DNA of 64,000 nucleotides. Source: Eubacterium sp. AF22-9 (lineage in GTDB: Bacteria > Bacillota > Clostridia > Lachnospirales > Lachnospiraceae). The stretch is taken from assembly GCA_003458705.1 (NCBI GenBank), contig QRVH01000002.1, positions 45,267-109,266 on the forward strand, in the 5' to 3' direction. A program made the position numbers and the translations under genes. Below, in pieces: positions 49,087 through 57,411 of this stretch (positions are counted from its first letter, which is position 1; the number at the start of each line of letters is the position of its first letter). Below the pieces are notes generated by a model. The model did no database searches. It was not told the origin of the DNA and saw nothing but the letters and a program-made list of their open reading frames with translations.

Positions 49087-49230
49087 GCGCGAGTAGCGAT
49101 GAGAATAGCTGCAGAATTTATAATCATGCTTGCATGAATTATAAATTGGGCGGATATTCGAGGAGCACCGCGACAATGCCAGACTTTAGTCTGGCATATG
49201 CGCTACTCGCGCGAGTAGCGATGAGAATAG
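49087..49230. repeat. Structured palindromic repeat element with two internal hairpins
   Basis: GCGCGAGTAGCGATGAGAATAG occurs at 49087-49108 and again at 49209-49230. The inverse GCGCTACTCGCGC lies at 49200-49212 and can pair with the first copy to close an outer stem. Inside are AATTTATAATCATGC / GCATGAATTATAAATT (49115-49129, 49132-49147) and ATGCCAGACT / AGTCTGGCAT (49176-49185, 49188-49197). No open frame fills it. It sits in the gap between convergent efp and the DUF1540 gene and looks like an intergenic mobile repeat or a structured RNA. Not a family I can name. Confidence 0.7.
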
Positions 49231-49238
49231 TTCTAGAC

Positions 49239-49553
49239 TTATCCTCTTGCCTGGAATGTTGTACAGACAGTATCATCTTCGGTAACAGCCTTAATACCTG
49301 ATATATCTACATGGTCTGCGTCACATTTTTTATTAGTATTATATATGCAGTTAGTTGCTTCGCAAGAGATTGATAATGAATCTTTAGGAAGGTGGCACAT
49401 ATTAGTTGCACCAGGATTCTGATGTTCATAATCACCGCAGCATGTTTCGCCACACCGGCAGGCAGAACTTCCTTCTACACAGATTGAATTAAGACAGCAC
49501 TGGTTGTCACAGTTATGCACGCATGAAGCGGCATTACAGTTAAGATTACCCAT
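49239..49553 (-). CDS. Cysteine-rich DUF1540 domain protein
   Basis: The 104-residue product has two DUF1540-type cysteine modules: CNAASCVHNCDNQCCLNSIC at the N-terminus and ISCEATNCIYNTNKKCDADH near the C-terminus, separated by a Cys-rich linker (CRCGETCCGDYEH). The many cysteines (about 17) suggest metal binding. Function of the family is unknown. The ATG (49551-49553) is preceded by AAAGGAG on the minus strand. It is downstream of lepB with a terminator-like hairpin between. Confidence 0.8.
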   Translation of the reverse strand: MGNLNCNAASCVHNCDNQCCLNSICVEGSSACRCGETCCGDYEHQNPGATNMCHLPKDSLSISCEATNCIYNTNKKCDADHVDISGIKAVTEDDTVCTTFQARG

Positions 49554-49574
49554 AGCATTTTCTCCTTTCAAAAA

Positions 49575-49614
49575 ACAATTATGACCGCCATGTAGTATGT
49601 AACATAGCGGCCAT
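49575..49614 (-). terminator. Terminator downstream of lepB
   Basis: On the minus strand ATGGCCGCTATGT (49614-49602) pairs with ACATGGCGGTCAT (49593-49581), then AATTGTTTTTT. Confidence 0.65.
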
Positions 49615-49651
49615 ATTATTGTTCCCTGAATATTATCCTTTATTCAGAGGG

Positions 49652-50389
49652 TTATTTAATGAAAGAAAATGTAAATCGTTTCGTTCTGACATTAAAATAT
49701 CTGAAAGAAACTTTTGCAATAATTTTATCTTTTGATACGAAAGTATTTACCCAGTATCTTGAATCCTTAGAATTATTCCGGTTGTCACCAAGCATGAAAT
49801 ATGAATTAGCGGGGACGACATATGTGAGACTTTCACCATCTGTATTCATAGGTTCACGGAGATAATCCTCTTCAAGCATATCACCATTGACATATACATG
49901 ACCATTGGTAATTTCGATAACATCTCCGGGAATACCAATAACTCTTTTGACAAAATTCTGTGATTCGTCATCAGGGTACTTGAATATTACGATATCGCCA
50001 CGCTTTGGTTCACTGAAAAGATATGCAAGACGGAAACCAATAAGCCTGTCACCAGTGAGAATAGTATTCTCCATAGAACCGGATGGTACCTGAGCGTTAA
50101 CAATAATAAATCTTGTAAACAGAAATGCTACAATTACAGCAATTGCAAGAATTTTAACATAACTTAAAATTTCAGCACCAATGCTTGTTTTTTGAGATTT
50201 ATTATGATTGTTCTTAGAATCATCAAATTGTTGTTCGCTGCTAAAACGTGGAATTTCTGAATCATCATATGAACTTTCGTAATAATTATGATAATTATCA
50301 TCGGTATCATCTAAAAATTCAATTCCATCATCAAAATCATATCTTGTGGTTGTATCATCGTCAAATCTATCGTTGTTATAATCTGTCAT
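49652..50389 (-). CDS. lepB: Signal peptidase I
   Basis: The 245-residue protease has a cytoplasmic Asp/Tyr-rich N-terminus of about 70 residues, one transmembrane helix (about 76-98: LSYVKILAIAVIVAFLFTRF) and the catalytic Ser in AQVPSGSMENTIL. The catalytic Lys is in QNFVKRVIGIPGD, and the SGDR-like box is present as LGDNRNNSKDSR. It cleaves signal peptides of exported proteins. The acidic N-terminal extension is longer than in Bacillus SipS. Substrates would include the secreted deacetylase and lysozyme here (inference). Confidence 0.94.
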   Translation of the reverse strand: MTDYNNDRFDDDTTTRYDFDDGIEFLDDTDDNYHNYYESSYDDSEIPRFSSEQQFDDSKNNHNKSQKTSIGAEILSYVKILAIAVIVAFLFTRFIIVNAQVPSGSMENTILTGDRLIGFRLAYLFSEPKRGDIVIFKYPDDESQNFVKRVIGIPGDVIEITNGHVYVNGDMLEEDYLREPMNTDGESLTYVVPANSYFMLGDNRNNSKDSRYWVNTFVSKDKIIAKVSFRYFNVRTKRFTFSFIK

Positions 50390-50437
50390 ATTAAATAGTC
50401 CTTATCTTTATATAAGACAATGATAGTTTAAATAGCT

Positions 50438-52432
50438 TTATTTTGCAAGCAATTCCATGATTTTATTACTTCTTGCAATGAATCCTGTCATCTGCTCTGG
50501 TGAAAGAGGCGCATGACTGAGCATTGCAAGGTCATAGAGCTGTTCACATATAATCTTAGTATTTTCACCGTCTGCATGTCCTGCAACATATTTGACAAGG
50601 TCATTGTTTGCATTAAGTACAAGAGTCTGACCCTCAGCACCAAACATATTAGGATCCATACCTGCCATACCGTACATTTTCATCATATCCTGCATACGTC
50701 TGCTTTCTTCTGAAAGAGTAATCATTGAAGATATAGATGAATCCTTTAATTTCTCGACATTAACAGTTAAATTTTCTTTGCCAAGAGCATCTTTGAAAGT
50801 CTTAGAGAGCTTTTCAGTCATGTCCTTCAACTCGTCTTTAGAAGTCTCTTCCTTAAAGCTGTCTGAAAGATCTGCATCGATACGCTTGAACTTGAGATTC
50901 TCATTCTTGGATTCCATGTTAGTTATGAATGGCTGGTCAATGTTATGAGTAAGAATTACAGCATCAATTCCTTCGTTCTTAAACATGTTGATATACTGAC
51001 TCTGTTCAACTTCATCTGTTACATAGAATACTGTGTTTTCGTGTTTTTCTTTATTCTCTTCGAGACATTCCTTAAGAGTCAAATATTTGCCATCAAGGTT
51101 CTTGAATATGATGTAATCATTCATCTTCTCTGCAAATTTCTCATCCTTTAAGCAGCCGAATTTAATAAATGGATTGATGTCATCCCAGTATTTCTCATAG
51201 TTCTCTTTGTCTGTTTTACACATTCCTGAAAGCTTGTCGGCAACCTTTTTAGTAATGTAATCAGATATCTTCTTAACAAATCCATCATTCTGAAGTGCTG
51301 AACGTGATACGTTAAGTGGAAGGTCTGGGCAGTCAATAACACCTTTAAGAAGAAGTAAAAATTCTGGAATAACTTCTTTGATGTTATCTGCTACGAATAC
51401 CTGATTGTTATAAAGCTTTATAGTACCTTCAATAGATTCATACTCTGTATTAATCTTAGGGAAGTAGAGAATACCCTTAAGATTGAAAGGATAATCCATA
51501 TTAAGGTGAATCCAGAATAATGGTTCTTTATAATCGTGGAATACCTTGCGGTAGAATTCCTTGTAATCTTCATCTGAACATTCGTTAGGATGCTTTGTCC
51601 AGAGTGGATGGATATCGTTGATTGCAACAGGTCTTTTTACAATCTTAGCCATCTTTTTGGCTGGAACTTTCTCAACAGTTTCCTTAGTTCCATCTTCTTT
51701 CTCAACTTCTTCTGTAACAGCGTCCTTTATAAATGTATCAAGAACTGTATCTTTTTCTGTAACTTCTTCTTCAGGAATTTCCTCAGTCTGTTCACCCGCA
51801 TCTTCGTTAGTTACAAAGATTGGAACCGGCATGAAAGAGCAGTACTTATCAAGAACTTCTTTAGCCTTATATTCGTTGGCAAATTCATAGCTGTCCTCAT
51901 TGAGGTAAAGAGTAATCTCAGTACCAGGAGTTGTTTTGGTTCCCTCACTTATATCATATTCAGTTCCTCCGTCACATGACCAGTGAACTGATTCTGCTCC
52001 GTCCTTAAATGAAAGAGTATCAATAGTAACTTGGTCAGCAACCATAAATGCTGAGTAGAAACCTAAACCAAAATGTCCGATAATCTGGTCATCGTTAGCC
52101 TTATCCTTATACTTCTCAAGGAATGCTTCAGCACCTGAAAAAGCAATCTGGTTGATATACTCATCAACCTCTTCCTTAGTCATACCAATACCGTTATCAA
52201 TGATTTTAATGGCCTTATCTTTTGCAGAAAGCTTAATTTCAACCTTATATTCAATATCATCAGGAGCTTCATACTCCCCAATCATTGAAAGCTTCTTGAG
52301 CTTAGTGATAGCATCACATGCATTAGAAACTAACTCTCTATAGAAGATATCATGGTCAGAATACATCCATTTCTTGATGATAGGGAAAATATTCTGACTG
52401 TTAATAGATAAATTACCATGTTCTTTTGACAT
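50438..52432 (-). CDS. htpG: Molecular chaperone HtpG (Hsp90)
   Basis: The 664-residue Hsp90 has the N-terminal ATPase domain (YRELVSNACDAITKLK, IDNGIGMTKEEVDEYI, GHFGLGFYSAFMVAD). The middle domain includes LPLNVSRSALQND, and a C-terminal dimerisation domain follows. A Glu/Val-rich acidic insertion (about residues 217-262: EEIPEEEVTEKDTVLD) resembles a charged linker. A CIRCE box and a promoter lie upstream, so heat-shock control by HrcA is likely. Confidence 0.96.
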   Translation of the reverse strand: MSKEHGNLSINSQNIFPIIKKWMYSDHDIFYRELVSNACDAITKLKKLSMIGEYEAPDDIEYKVEIKLSAKDKAIKIIDNGIGMTKEEVDEYINQIAFSGAEAFLEKYKDKANDDQIIGHFGLGFYSAFMVADQVTIDTLSFKDGAESVHWSCDGGTEYDISEGTKTTPGTEITLYLNEDSYEFANEYKAKEVLDKYCSFMPVPIFVTNEDAGEQTEEIPEEEVTEKDTVLDTFIKDAVTEEVEKEDGTKETVEKVPAKKMAKIVKRPVAINDIHPLWTKHPNECSDEDYKEFYRKVFHDYKEPLFWIHLNMDYPFNLKGILYFPKINTEYESIEGTIKLYNNQVFVADNIKEVIPEFLLLLKGVIDCPDLPLNVSRSALQNDGFVKKISDYITKKVADKLSGMCKTDKENYEKYWDDINPFIKFGCLKDEKFAEKMNDYIIFKNLDGKYLTLKECLEENKEKHENTVFYVTDEVEQSQYINMFKNEGIDAVILTHNIDQPFITNMESKNENLKFKRIDADLSDSFKEETSKDELKDMTEKLSKTFKDALGKENLTVNVEKLKDSSISSMITLSEESRRMQDMMKMYGMAGMDPNMFGAEGQTLVLNANNDLVKYVAGHADGENTKIICEQLYDLAMLSHAPLSPEQMTGFIARSNKIMELLAK

Positions 52433-52473
52433 AATATTTCACTCTCCAATCTGTATAGTATTAACTAAATGTT

Positions 52474-52502
52474 AATTTAATACACCCGAAAACATAAGTC
52501 AA
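52474..52502 (-). promoter_or_regulatory. Promoter of htpG
   Basis: On the minus strand TTGACT (52502-52497), 17-bp spacer, TAAATT (52479-52474), about 40 bases before the htpG ATG. Confidence 0.65.
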
Positions 52503-52509
52503 GCAAAAA

Positions 52510-52536
52510 CTAGCACTCGAAGATAAAGAGTGCTAA
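52510..52536 (-). promoter_or_regulatory. CIRCE-like operator upstream of htpG (one mismatch)
   Basis: On the minus strand TTAGCACTC, 9-bp spacer, GAGTGCTAG: 17 of 18 arm positions match the CIRCE consensus. It lies 7 bases upstream of the htpG -35 box. Together with hrcA in this window it indicates HrcA control of Hsp90. Confidence 0.9.
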
Positions 52537-52539
52537 CAA

Positions 52540-52568
52540 AAAACCGCCTGTACTTGTAAACAGGCGGC
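52540..52568 (-). terminator. Terminator of the DUF5721-type gene
   Basis: On the minus strand GCCGCCTGT and ACAGGCGGT form a stem followed by TTTTTT, directly before the htpG CIRCE box. Confidence 0.8.
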
Positions 52569-52596
52569 TTTGCAGGATTTATTAAATAATTCTAAA

Positions 52597-53091
52597 TTAT
52601 TCTTCATATGAAATATCAGCATCAGATAAGAAGCTGAGAATATATTTTTCAAATGCTTCGTCAAGGGAGCGGTCAAGTGTAAATGTGCTAAGAGATGAAG
52701 CAGTGGTCATTGTTACACTGCCGTCCTGATACCGCACATTAAGAAACAGTCCATTTACACAATCCGGATCGAAATTCAGGTCATGCTCAAGTATAAGCTT
52801 TGCAACAACTGTTTCCGGCAGAACAAATGTGATTTTCAGCAGCTCAGGTACTTTCTTCCCCTTAATAATACTGAACGCGAATGGCTTGATGGATTTCCAT
52901 GAAGAATATTTTGAGGAAGGCATTGTATCTAATTCGTCCTCACTGTAAAACTGTGTGTTAAGCTTGCCATCAATGGTAAAACTGCATCCTGTGCATATAT
53001 ATGCTTCTGATAGACACATATTATCAAATGTGTTACTAATAAGAAGCTTATTCATAAACTGTTTTAAATCTTTAATCGTAAGAGAGAGCAT
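52597..53091 (-). CDS. DUF5721-type hypothetical protein
   Basis: The 164-residue product starts MLSLTIKDLKQFMNKLL and reads as one compact domain with a beta-rich middle (AYICTGCSFTIDGKLNTQFY, LLKITFVLPETVVAKLIL) and the C-terminal LDEAFEKYILSFLSDADISYEE. It resembles the DUF5721 family from memory; no function is known. The ATG at 53089-53091 has GGAGG at 53096-53100; an upstream in-frame ATG at 53184 would run through a short repeat and is not supported. A terminator follows. Confidence 0.7.
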   Translation of the reverse strand: MLSLTIKDLKQFMNKLLISNTFDNMCLSEAYICTGCSFTIDGKLNTQFYSEDELDTMPSSKYSSWKSIKPFAFSIIKGKKVPELLKITFVLPETVVAKLILEHDLNFDPDCVNGLFLNVRYQDGSVTMTTASSLSTFTLDRSLDEAFEKYILSFLSDADISYEE

Positions 53092-53095
53092 AAAT

Positions 53096-53176
53096 CCTCC
53101 TTGTTTTGCGAAGCAAAATCCGAATCCAATGAAGAGGAGAGGATTTGGCCTCCTTGTTTTGCTAAGCAAAATGCGA
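53096..53176 (-). repeat. Duplicated hairpin-plus-ribosome-binding-site unit
   Basis: Two 28-base copies (53096-53123 and 53149-53176, two mismatches) each contain a TTTTGC..GCAAAA palindrome next to AAGGAGG on the minus strand. Only the first has a start codon behind it. Confidence 0.75.
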
Positions 53177-53231
53177 CTGCCCACGCAGGAGCAGAGAATT
53201 TTGCCTGCAGTATCTCAATTATAATATAAAA

Positions 53232-54023
53232 TCAGTCTTTTAGAAACAGCTTTTGAATTATATTTATAAAAGCAAAAAGAAGCGTTGATATAATGCAGAG
53301 AATAACGATTCCAAGTACAACATAGCTCATCTTAAATACTTGGCTGCCATATATTATAAGATAGCCAAGCCCTTTTTTAGCAGCTAAGAATTCTCCTATG
53401 ATTACGCCTACAAGGCACAAACCAATATTTACTTTCATGTTACTTATAATAATTTTTTTAGAACCGGGAAGAATAAGCTTGCATAAGATATGCCATTTTT
53501 TGCCGCCAAGGGTGCGTATAAGAGTTATTTTTTCCTTGTCGATTTCTAAGAATCCTGTGTAAAGATTAATAATCATACCAAATATTGCGACAGATACGGC
53601 TGTTATAATTATCGCTTTTGTATTAGTTCCGAGCCACACAATAAGCATTGGAGCCAGTGCTGATTTAGGGAGGCTGTTAAGAACAACCATGAAAGGTTCA
53701 AGACAATCTGAAAGACCTTTAAAACACCACAGAAGAATTGCAAATATTATGCCGACTATGGTAATTATTGCAAATGCGACAAGTGTTTCATACAGTGTTA
53801 CCCATATATGGATGAATATTACTCCGTCTCTGGCAAGGTCCATAAATGTCTGGTATAACCGTACAGGCGAACTGAATATAAATGCATTGATAATACCTTT
53901 GTCGGCGGTAAACTCCCATATGCCGATGAAGCCTAAAAATAGTATAAGACGGGAAAGTGTCACAGATATTGAATATATCCGCTGTTTAATTACAAATCTG
54001 CGTTGTAAAGGACTGATATTCAT
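53232..54023 (-). CDS. ABC transporter permease (nitrate/sulfonate/taurine type)
   Basis: The 263-residue permease has about six membrane helices, with the EAA-type loop (DKEKITLIRTLGGKKWHIL). It resembles SsuC/TauC/ThiX-type importers. It overlaps the ATPase gene by 4 bases (54020-54023), so the two are translationally coupled. No substrate-binding protein or metabolic gene lies beside them, so the substrate is unknown. Confidence 0.85.
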   Translation of the reverse strand: MNISPLQRRFVIKQRIYSISVTLSRLILFLGFIGIWEFTADKGIINAFIFSSPVRLYQTFMDLARDGVIFIHIWVTLYETLVAFAIITIVGIIFAILLWCFKGLSDCLEPFMVVLNSLPKSALAPMLIVWLGTNTKAIIITAVSVAIFGMIINLYTGFLEIDKEKITLIRTLGGKKWHILCKLILPGSKKIIISNMKVNIGLCLVGVIIGEFLAAKKGLGYLIIYGSQVFKMSYVVLGIVILCIISTLLFAFINIIQKLFLKD

Positions 54024-54745
54024 TTTAACACCTCCCTTATTTCATCAAAATATTTCTGGGTTGAAAGAGTATCTCTTGATTCAATATCAACTGTTTTTAA
54101 AAGTCTGGCTGGTCTGTTCGTGAGAATAAGAACACGGTCAGTCATAGCTATGGCTTCAGAGATATCATGTGTTACAAGAATTACCGTTTTTTTCTCGCTT
54201 CTTAAGATGTTGCATATATCTTCTCTTACCTCAAGTCTTGTCTGATAATCAAGAGCAGAAAAAGGTTCATCTAAAAGTAAAATATCCGGTTTCAGAGCAA
54301 GTGTGCGGATAAGTGCAGCACGCTGTCTCATGCCTCCGGATAACTGTGATGGTCTTGCTGATTTGAATTCTGCAAGGTCATATTGTTTTAAGAGGTGATT
54401 AACATATGCGATATTTTCTGGTGTTTTCTTATTATTTATTTCAAGACCTAACATAACATTTTTATAAATGCTGCGCCATTCAAAGAGATTATCCTTTTGC
54501 AGCATATATCCCATCCGGGAGTCTTTATTACCTTCTGGCGGGTTTATATATATAGTCCCGGCTTCTGGTTTTATAAGATCACACAGAAGCGACAGAAGAG
54601 TTGATTTTCCACAGCCGGACGGCCCTACAATGGATGTGAAGCTGCCGGGTTCTATCTCAAAAGAGAGGTCGTTGATTACCGGAGTTTCGCCATTTTTATC
54701 GTGATAAGAATAATATATGTGGTCTAAAGACAGAATTGCTTCCAA
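54020..54745 (-). CDS. ABC transporter ATP-binding protein (nitrate/sulfonate/taurine type)
   Basis: The 241-residue ATPase has Walker A GPSGCGKSTL, Q-loop MLQKDNLFEW, signature LSGGMRQRAALIR, Walker B ILLLDEPFSALD and the H-loop VTHDISEAI. The likely start is a TTG at 54745 with GGGAG seven bases upstream. Operon with the permease. Thiamine-precursor, taurine or sulfonate import are all possible. Confidence 0.87.
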   Translation of the reverse strand: MEAILSLDHIYYSYHDKNGETPVINDLSFEIEPGSFTSIVGPSGCGKSTLLSLLCDLIKPEAGTIYINPPEGNKDSRMGYMLQKDNLFEWRSIYKNVMLGLEINNKKTPENIAYVNHLLKQYDLAEFKSARPSQLSGGMRQRAALIRTLALKPDILLLDEPFSALDYQTRLEVREDICNILRSEKKTVILVTHDISEAIAMTDRVLILTNRPARLLKTVDIESRDTLSTQKYFDEIREVLK

Positions 54746-54870
54746 TAGATTACTCCCATACTATGGTTAATATAATTTATGAAAAATATCAGAAAAAGTG
54801 ATAATCAAGATTGAATAAAACAGGTATTAAGAATATAATAAAAGCATTAAAGTCAAATGAGGGGAGCTTT

Positions 54871-55857
54871 ATGAACTATTTAGAGGAAATTATTGCTAAT
54901 ATAAGCGGAGACAGAGTGTATATCCAGACGCATAATTTTCCAGATCCGGATGCTATTGCATGTGCGTATGGATTATCTGAGCTTTTGAAAGCAAAAGGGG
55001 TAGAAGCCGAGATATGTTATAAGGGAAGCATAGAACGGACTGTAACAGCCAAGATGGTGGGACTTCTTGGCATTGAGGTGAAAGAATATATGAATCCTGA
55101 TGAATTTAATGAAGAGGATGAAATTATTCTTGTTGATGCACAGAAAGGCAATTCTAATATTATAGACATGAATGGTCAGGAAATTATATGCATAGACCAT
55201 CATCCTATATATGATCCGGTGGATTACAGATTTTCTGATATAAGACCAGATGTGGGAGCGTGTGCATCTATTATTGCAACTTATTATTTTGATAACAACA
55301 TTGATATGCCTGAAAATGTTGCAACAGCACTTCTTTATGGTATTAAAATGGATACAGCAGATATGAAAAGAGGTGTGACACAGTTAGATCTGGATATGTT
55401 TTATAAGCTGTATATGATGGCTGACAGGGATATTCTTTCAGATCTTGACAGCAGTGTACTGCATTATGATGATATTAAGGCATATAAGGATGCATTTAGT
55501 ACAATAGATATAAGAGAAGATATCTGTTTTGCATGTGCGGGATATGAATGCAAGGAAGCACTTATTGCTGCCATATGTGATTTTACTCTGACACTGGATG
55601 GAATTAATCTTTCGATAGTCTACTCGCCAAAGCAGGATGGAATAAAGATTTCCATAAGAAGCAGCGGAAAATATCTGTCAGGCGTAATTGCCATGAATGC
55701 GCTTAAAGGAATTGGAACTGGCGGAGGACATGATAATATGGCAGGCGGCTATGTGTCATACTGGAAACCAGATGGAGAGAAAATAAGTGAAGCTGAGATT
55801 TTAAGAATTGAGCAGGAGATTAAAACAAGATTCTTAAAAGAAGCAGGTATTGAATAA
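54871..55857 (+). CDS. DHH family phosphoesterase (NrnA-like nanoRNase / pAp phosphatase)
   Basis: The 328-residue protein carries the DHH motifs: QTHNFPDPDAIACAYGL (motif I), ILVDAQK (motif II), ICIDHHP (DHH box) and a DHHA1-like C-terminal region GTGGGHDNMAGG. Relatives include NrnA, which degrades short RNAs and pAp. The ATG at 54871 is preceded by GGGGAG; an upstream TTG at 54811 has no such site. Similar to a PAP phosphatase but substrate not proven. A strong terminator follows. Confidence 0.85.
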   Translation: MNYLEEIIANISGDRVYIQTHNFPDPDAIACAYGLSELLKAKGVEAEICYKGSIERTVTAKMVGLLGIEVKEYMNPDEFNEEDEIILVDAQKGNSNIIDMNGQEIICIDHHPIYDPVDYRFSDIRPDVGACASIIATYYFDNNIDMPENVATALLYGIKMDTADMKRGVTQLDLDMFYKLYMMADRDILSDLDSSVLHYDDIKAYKDAFSTIDIREDICFACAGYECKEALIAAICDFTLTLDGINLSIVYSPKQDGIKISIRSSGKYLSGVIAMNALKGIGTGGGHDNMAGGYVSYWKPDGEKISEAEILRIEQEIKTRFLKEAGIE

Positions 55858-55868
55858 TAAATATATTA

Positions 55869-55902
55869 ACTGCCGGTACGGAATTCATACCGGCAGTTTT
55901 TG
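55869..55902 (+). terminator. Terminator of the nrnA-like gene
   Basis: ACTGCCGGTA (55869-55878) pairs with TACCGGCAGT (55888-55897), then TTTTTG. It sits between convergent genes and may serve both. Confidence 0.85.
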
Positions 55903-55911
55903 TTTTGTATA

Positions 55912-57081
55912 CTATCTTATATTAATCTGTATTCTGTCAATGAAATGTCCGAAAATGCCAGCATAGCCATCCATTCCGTTATCAGTACTGTTGTCTTTTT
56001 GCGGGCTGTAGTAATTATTGTTTACGGGGCTTACCTTGTAGAAAGCATAGTGATATCCTGATGAGGTAATAATATCATCAGGCGTGTAATAATATATTTC
56101 AACGGCATCAACAGGTGTATCATTGCCGGCATATCCATTATAGTAATCGTTAATATTGGTGTTACGGCTGTCGATGAAACCCAGCCATCCGCTATTTACA
56201 TGGACACGGTATTTTATGTGACCAGTATCAGTGGTGATTGCAAGTCCGGTAATATTCTGGCCACGGATTCCGGCATAATCTTCATTGTTTTTAACAACAG
56301 GAAGCCATCTTCCAGATGAAAGTTTTGTCTGATAGAAAACATTTATATTATTGGCAGTACTATCGTCAGAATGGATAGTTTCGCCAGTATTGTCGTCTTT
56401 TTTAACAGAATAATCTGAGTAATATATATTGCCATCATATTCTTCATCTTCGATTTCTACTGCACCAAACTGCCACATGGTACAGTCAAGGCTTGGAGAA
56501 TCAATTCCCCAGTGTGCAAGCCAGATATTCATTTCTGGGATTGATTTCAGTCTGTCAAGGTCAAGCACATTTGTAAAATAGTTGTAATTGGCATAGACAC
56601 CGGTTTTATATCCACTGACACGCATAGCATTAACAAACATTTCGCAGAAATCAGACAGCAGTTCGCCTTCGGAGTATACATCCAGACCGTTTCTTGCTTT
56701 ATATCCATCAGCATCTTCCATGTCAAACCACACACCAAGTTCAGGAGACCTTCCTTTAAGAAGTCTTAGAGCATGGGCAGTTTCGCTTGCTGCATCGTAA
56801 TAATCTAAAGCATAACTGTATAGATAGACGCCGTAAGGAATTCCAAGCCTTTCACATTCATCCATATTTCTTATGGCAGCAGCATCATCCTGTGATTGGA
56901 TATCACTGCCATATCCTATACGGATAATTGTACCCTCAATATAGTTTTTCATATTATCCCACTGTATAAATCCATTATAGCTGCTCACATCTATAACAAC
57001 GGCATATATATCAGCCGGGAATAATATGAACAGGCATACAGATGCAATAATCGCAACATATATTCTGATGATTTTTTTCAT
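55912..57081 (-). CDS. Secreted GH25 lysozyme with ChW-like C-terminal repeat
   Basis: The 389-residue protein has a signal peptide (MKKIIRIYVAIIASVCLFIL..ADIYAVV). A GH25 muramidase domain follows, with the first catalytic Asp in VVIDVSSYNG and the acidic FDMEDADG. The domain runs to about residue 225 (CTMWQFGAVEIED). The C-terminal part contains a clostridial hydrophobic-W-type repeat (GIRGQNITGLAI, then YRVHVNSGWLGFID) that probably binds the cell surface. It would cleave peptidoglycan. The ATG (57079-57081) follows AAAGGAG; an earlier ATG at 57099 lies just before that ribosome binding site. Confidence 0.88.
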   Translation of the reverse strand: MKKIIRIYVAIIASVCLFILFPADIYAVVIDVSSYNGFIQWDNMKNYIEGTIIRIGYGSDIQSQDDAAAIRNMDECERLGIPYGVYLYSYALDYYDAASETAHALRLLKGRSPELGVWFDMEDADGYKARNGLDVYSEGELLSDFCEMFVNAMRVSGYKTGVYANYNYFTNVLDLDRLKSIPEMNIWLAHWGIDSPSLDCTMWQFGAVEIEDEEYDGNIYYSDYSVKKDDNTGETIHSDDSTANNINVFYQTKLSSGRWLPVVKNNEDYAGIRGQNITGLAITTDTGHIKYRVHVNSGWLGFIDSRNTNINDYYNGYAGNDTPVDAVEIYYYTPDDIITSSGYHYAFYKVSPVNNNYYSPQKDNSTDNGMDGYAGIFGHFIDRIQINIR

Positions 57082-57101
57082 TAACAAAGCTCCTTTCATA
57101 T

Positions 57102-57122
57102 AATATTCTAATATAGAATATT
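57102..57122. promoter_or_regulatory. Inverted repeat upstream of the GH25 gene, possible operator
   Basis: AATATTCTA and TAGAATATT separated by 3 bases (57102-57110, 57114-57122), just upstream of the ribosome binding site. The partner regulator is unknown. Confidence 0.35.
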
Positions 57123-57156
57123 CGAAAGACTGGCCTGATGTTAGTGAAATAACGGC

Positions 57157-57185
57157 TTTACAAAAAATCGATTAATATATATAAT
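57157..57185 (+). promoter_or_regulatory. Putative promoter of tRNA-Thr
   Basis: TTTACA (57157-57162), 17-bp spacer, TATAAT (57180-57185), 34 bases before the tRNA. Confidence 0.6.
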
Positions 57186-57219
57186 GTATTACAGTTTCCG
57201 CTGTGATTGCGGTTATGAT

Positions 57220-57292
57220 GCCACCTTGGCTCAGTCGGTAGAGCGTTTCACTCGTAATGAAAAGGTCGCCGGTTCGATTCCGGCAGGTGGCT
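57220..57292 (+). tRNA. tRNA-Thr (anticodon CGU)
   Basis: A complete cloverleaf: acceptor GCCACCT / AGGTGGC, D-loop with CTCAGTCGGTAGAG, anticodon arm TTTCA-CTCGTAA-TGAAA giving anticodon CGU, and T-arm GCCGGTTCGATTCCGGC. The 3' CCA is not encoded. A hairpin with a T-run follows. Confidence 0.97.
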
Positions 57293-57300
57293 TGAATTAA

Positions 57301-57347
57301 AAAGTTCGCGAAGCTATGAAAATATAGGCTTTGCGGATTTTTTTCGT
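57301..57347 (+). terminator. Terminator after tRNA-Thr
   Basis: TTCGCGAAGCTAT (about 57305-57317) pairs imperfectly with ATAGGCTTTGCGGA, followed by TTTTTTT. Confidence 0.7.
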
Positions 57348-57411
57348 TTTATGAATAATATTCCACCCAGCCGCCAACCCTAATACAGAATAATATAATC
57401 AGGAGGCGGAC

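Noticed and set aside
49087..49230. Insertion sequence or phage attachment site
   Set aside because: The element has no coding capacity for a transposase, no target-site duplication was seen, and no integrase is nearby; left as an unclassified structured repeat.
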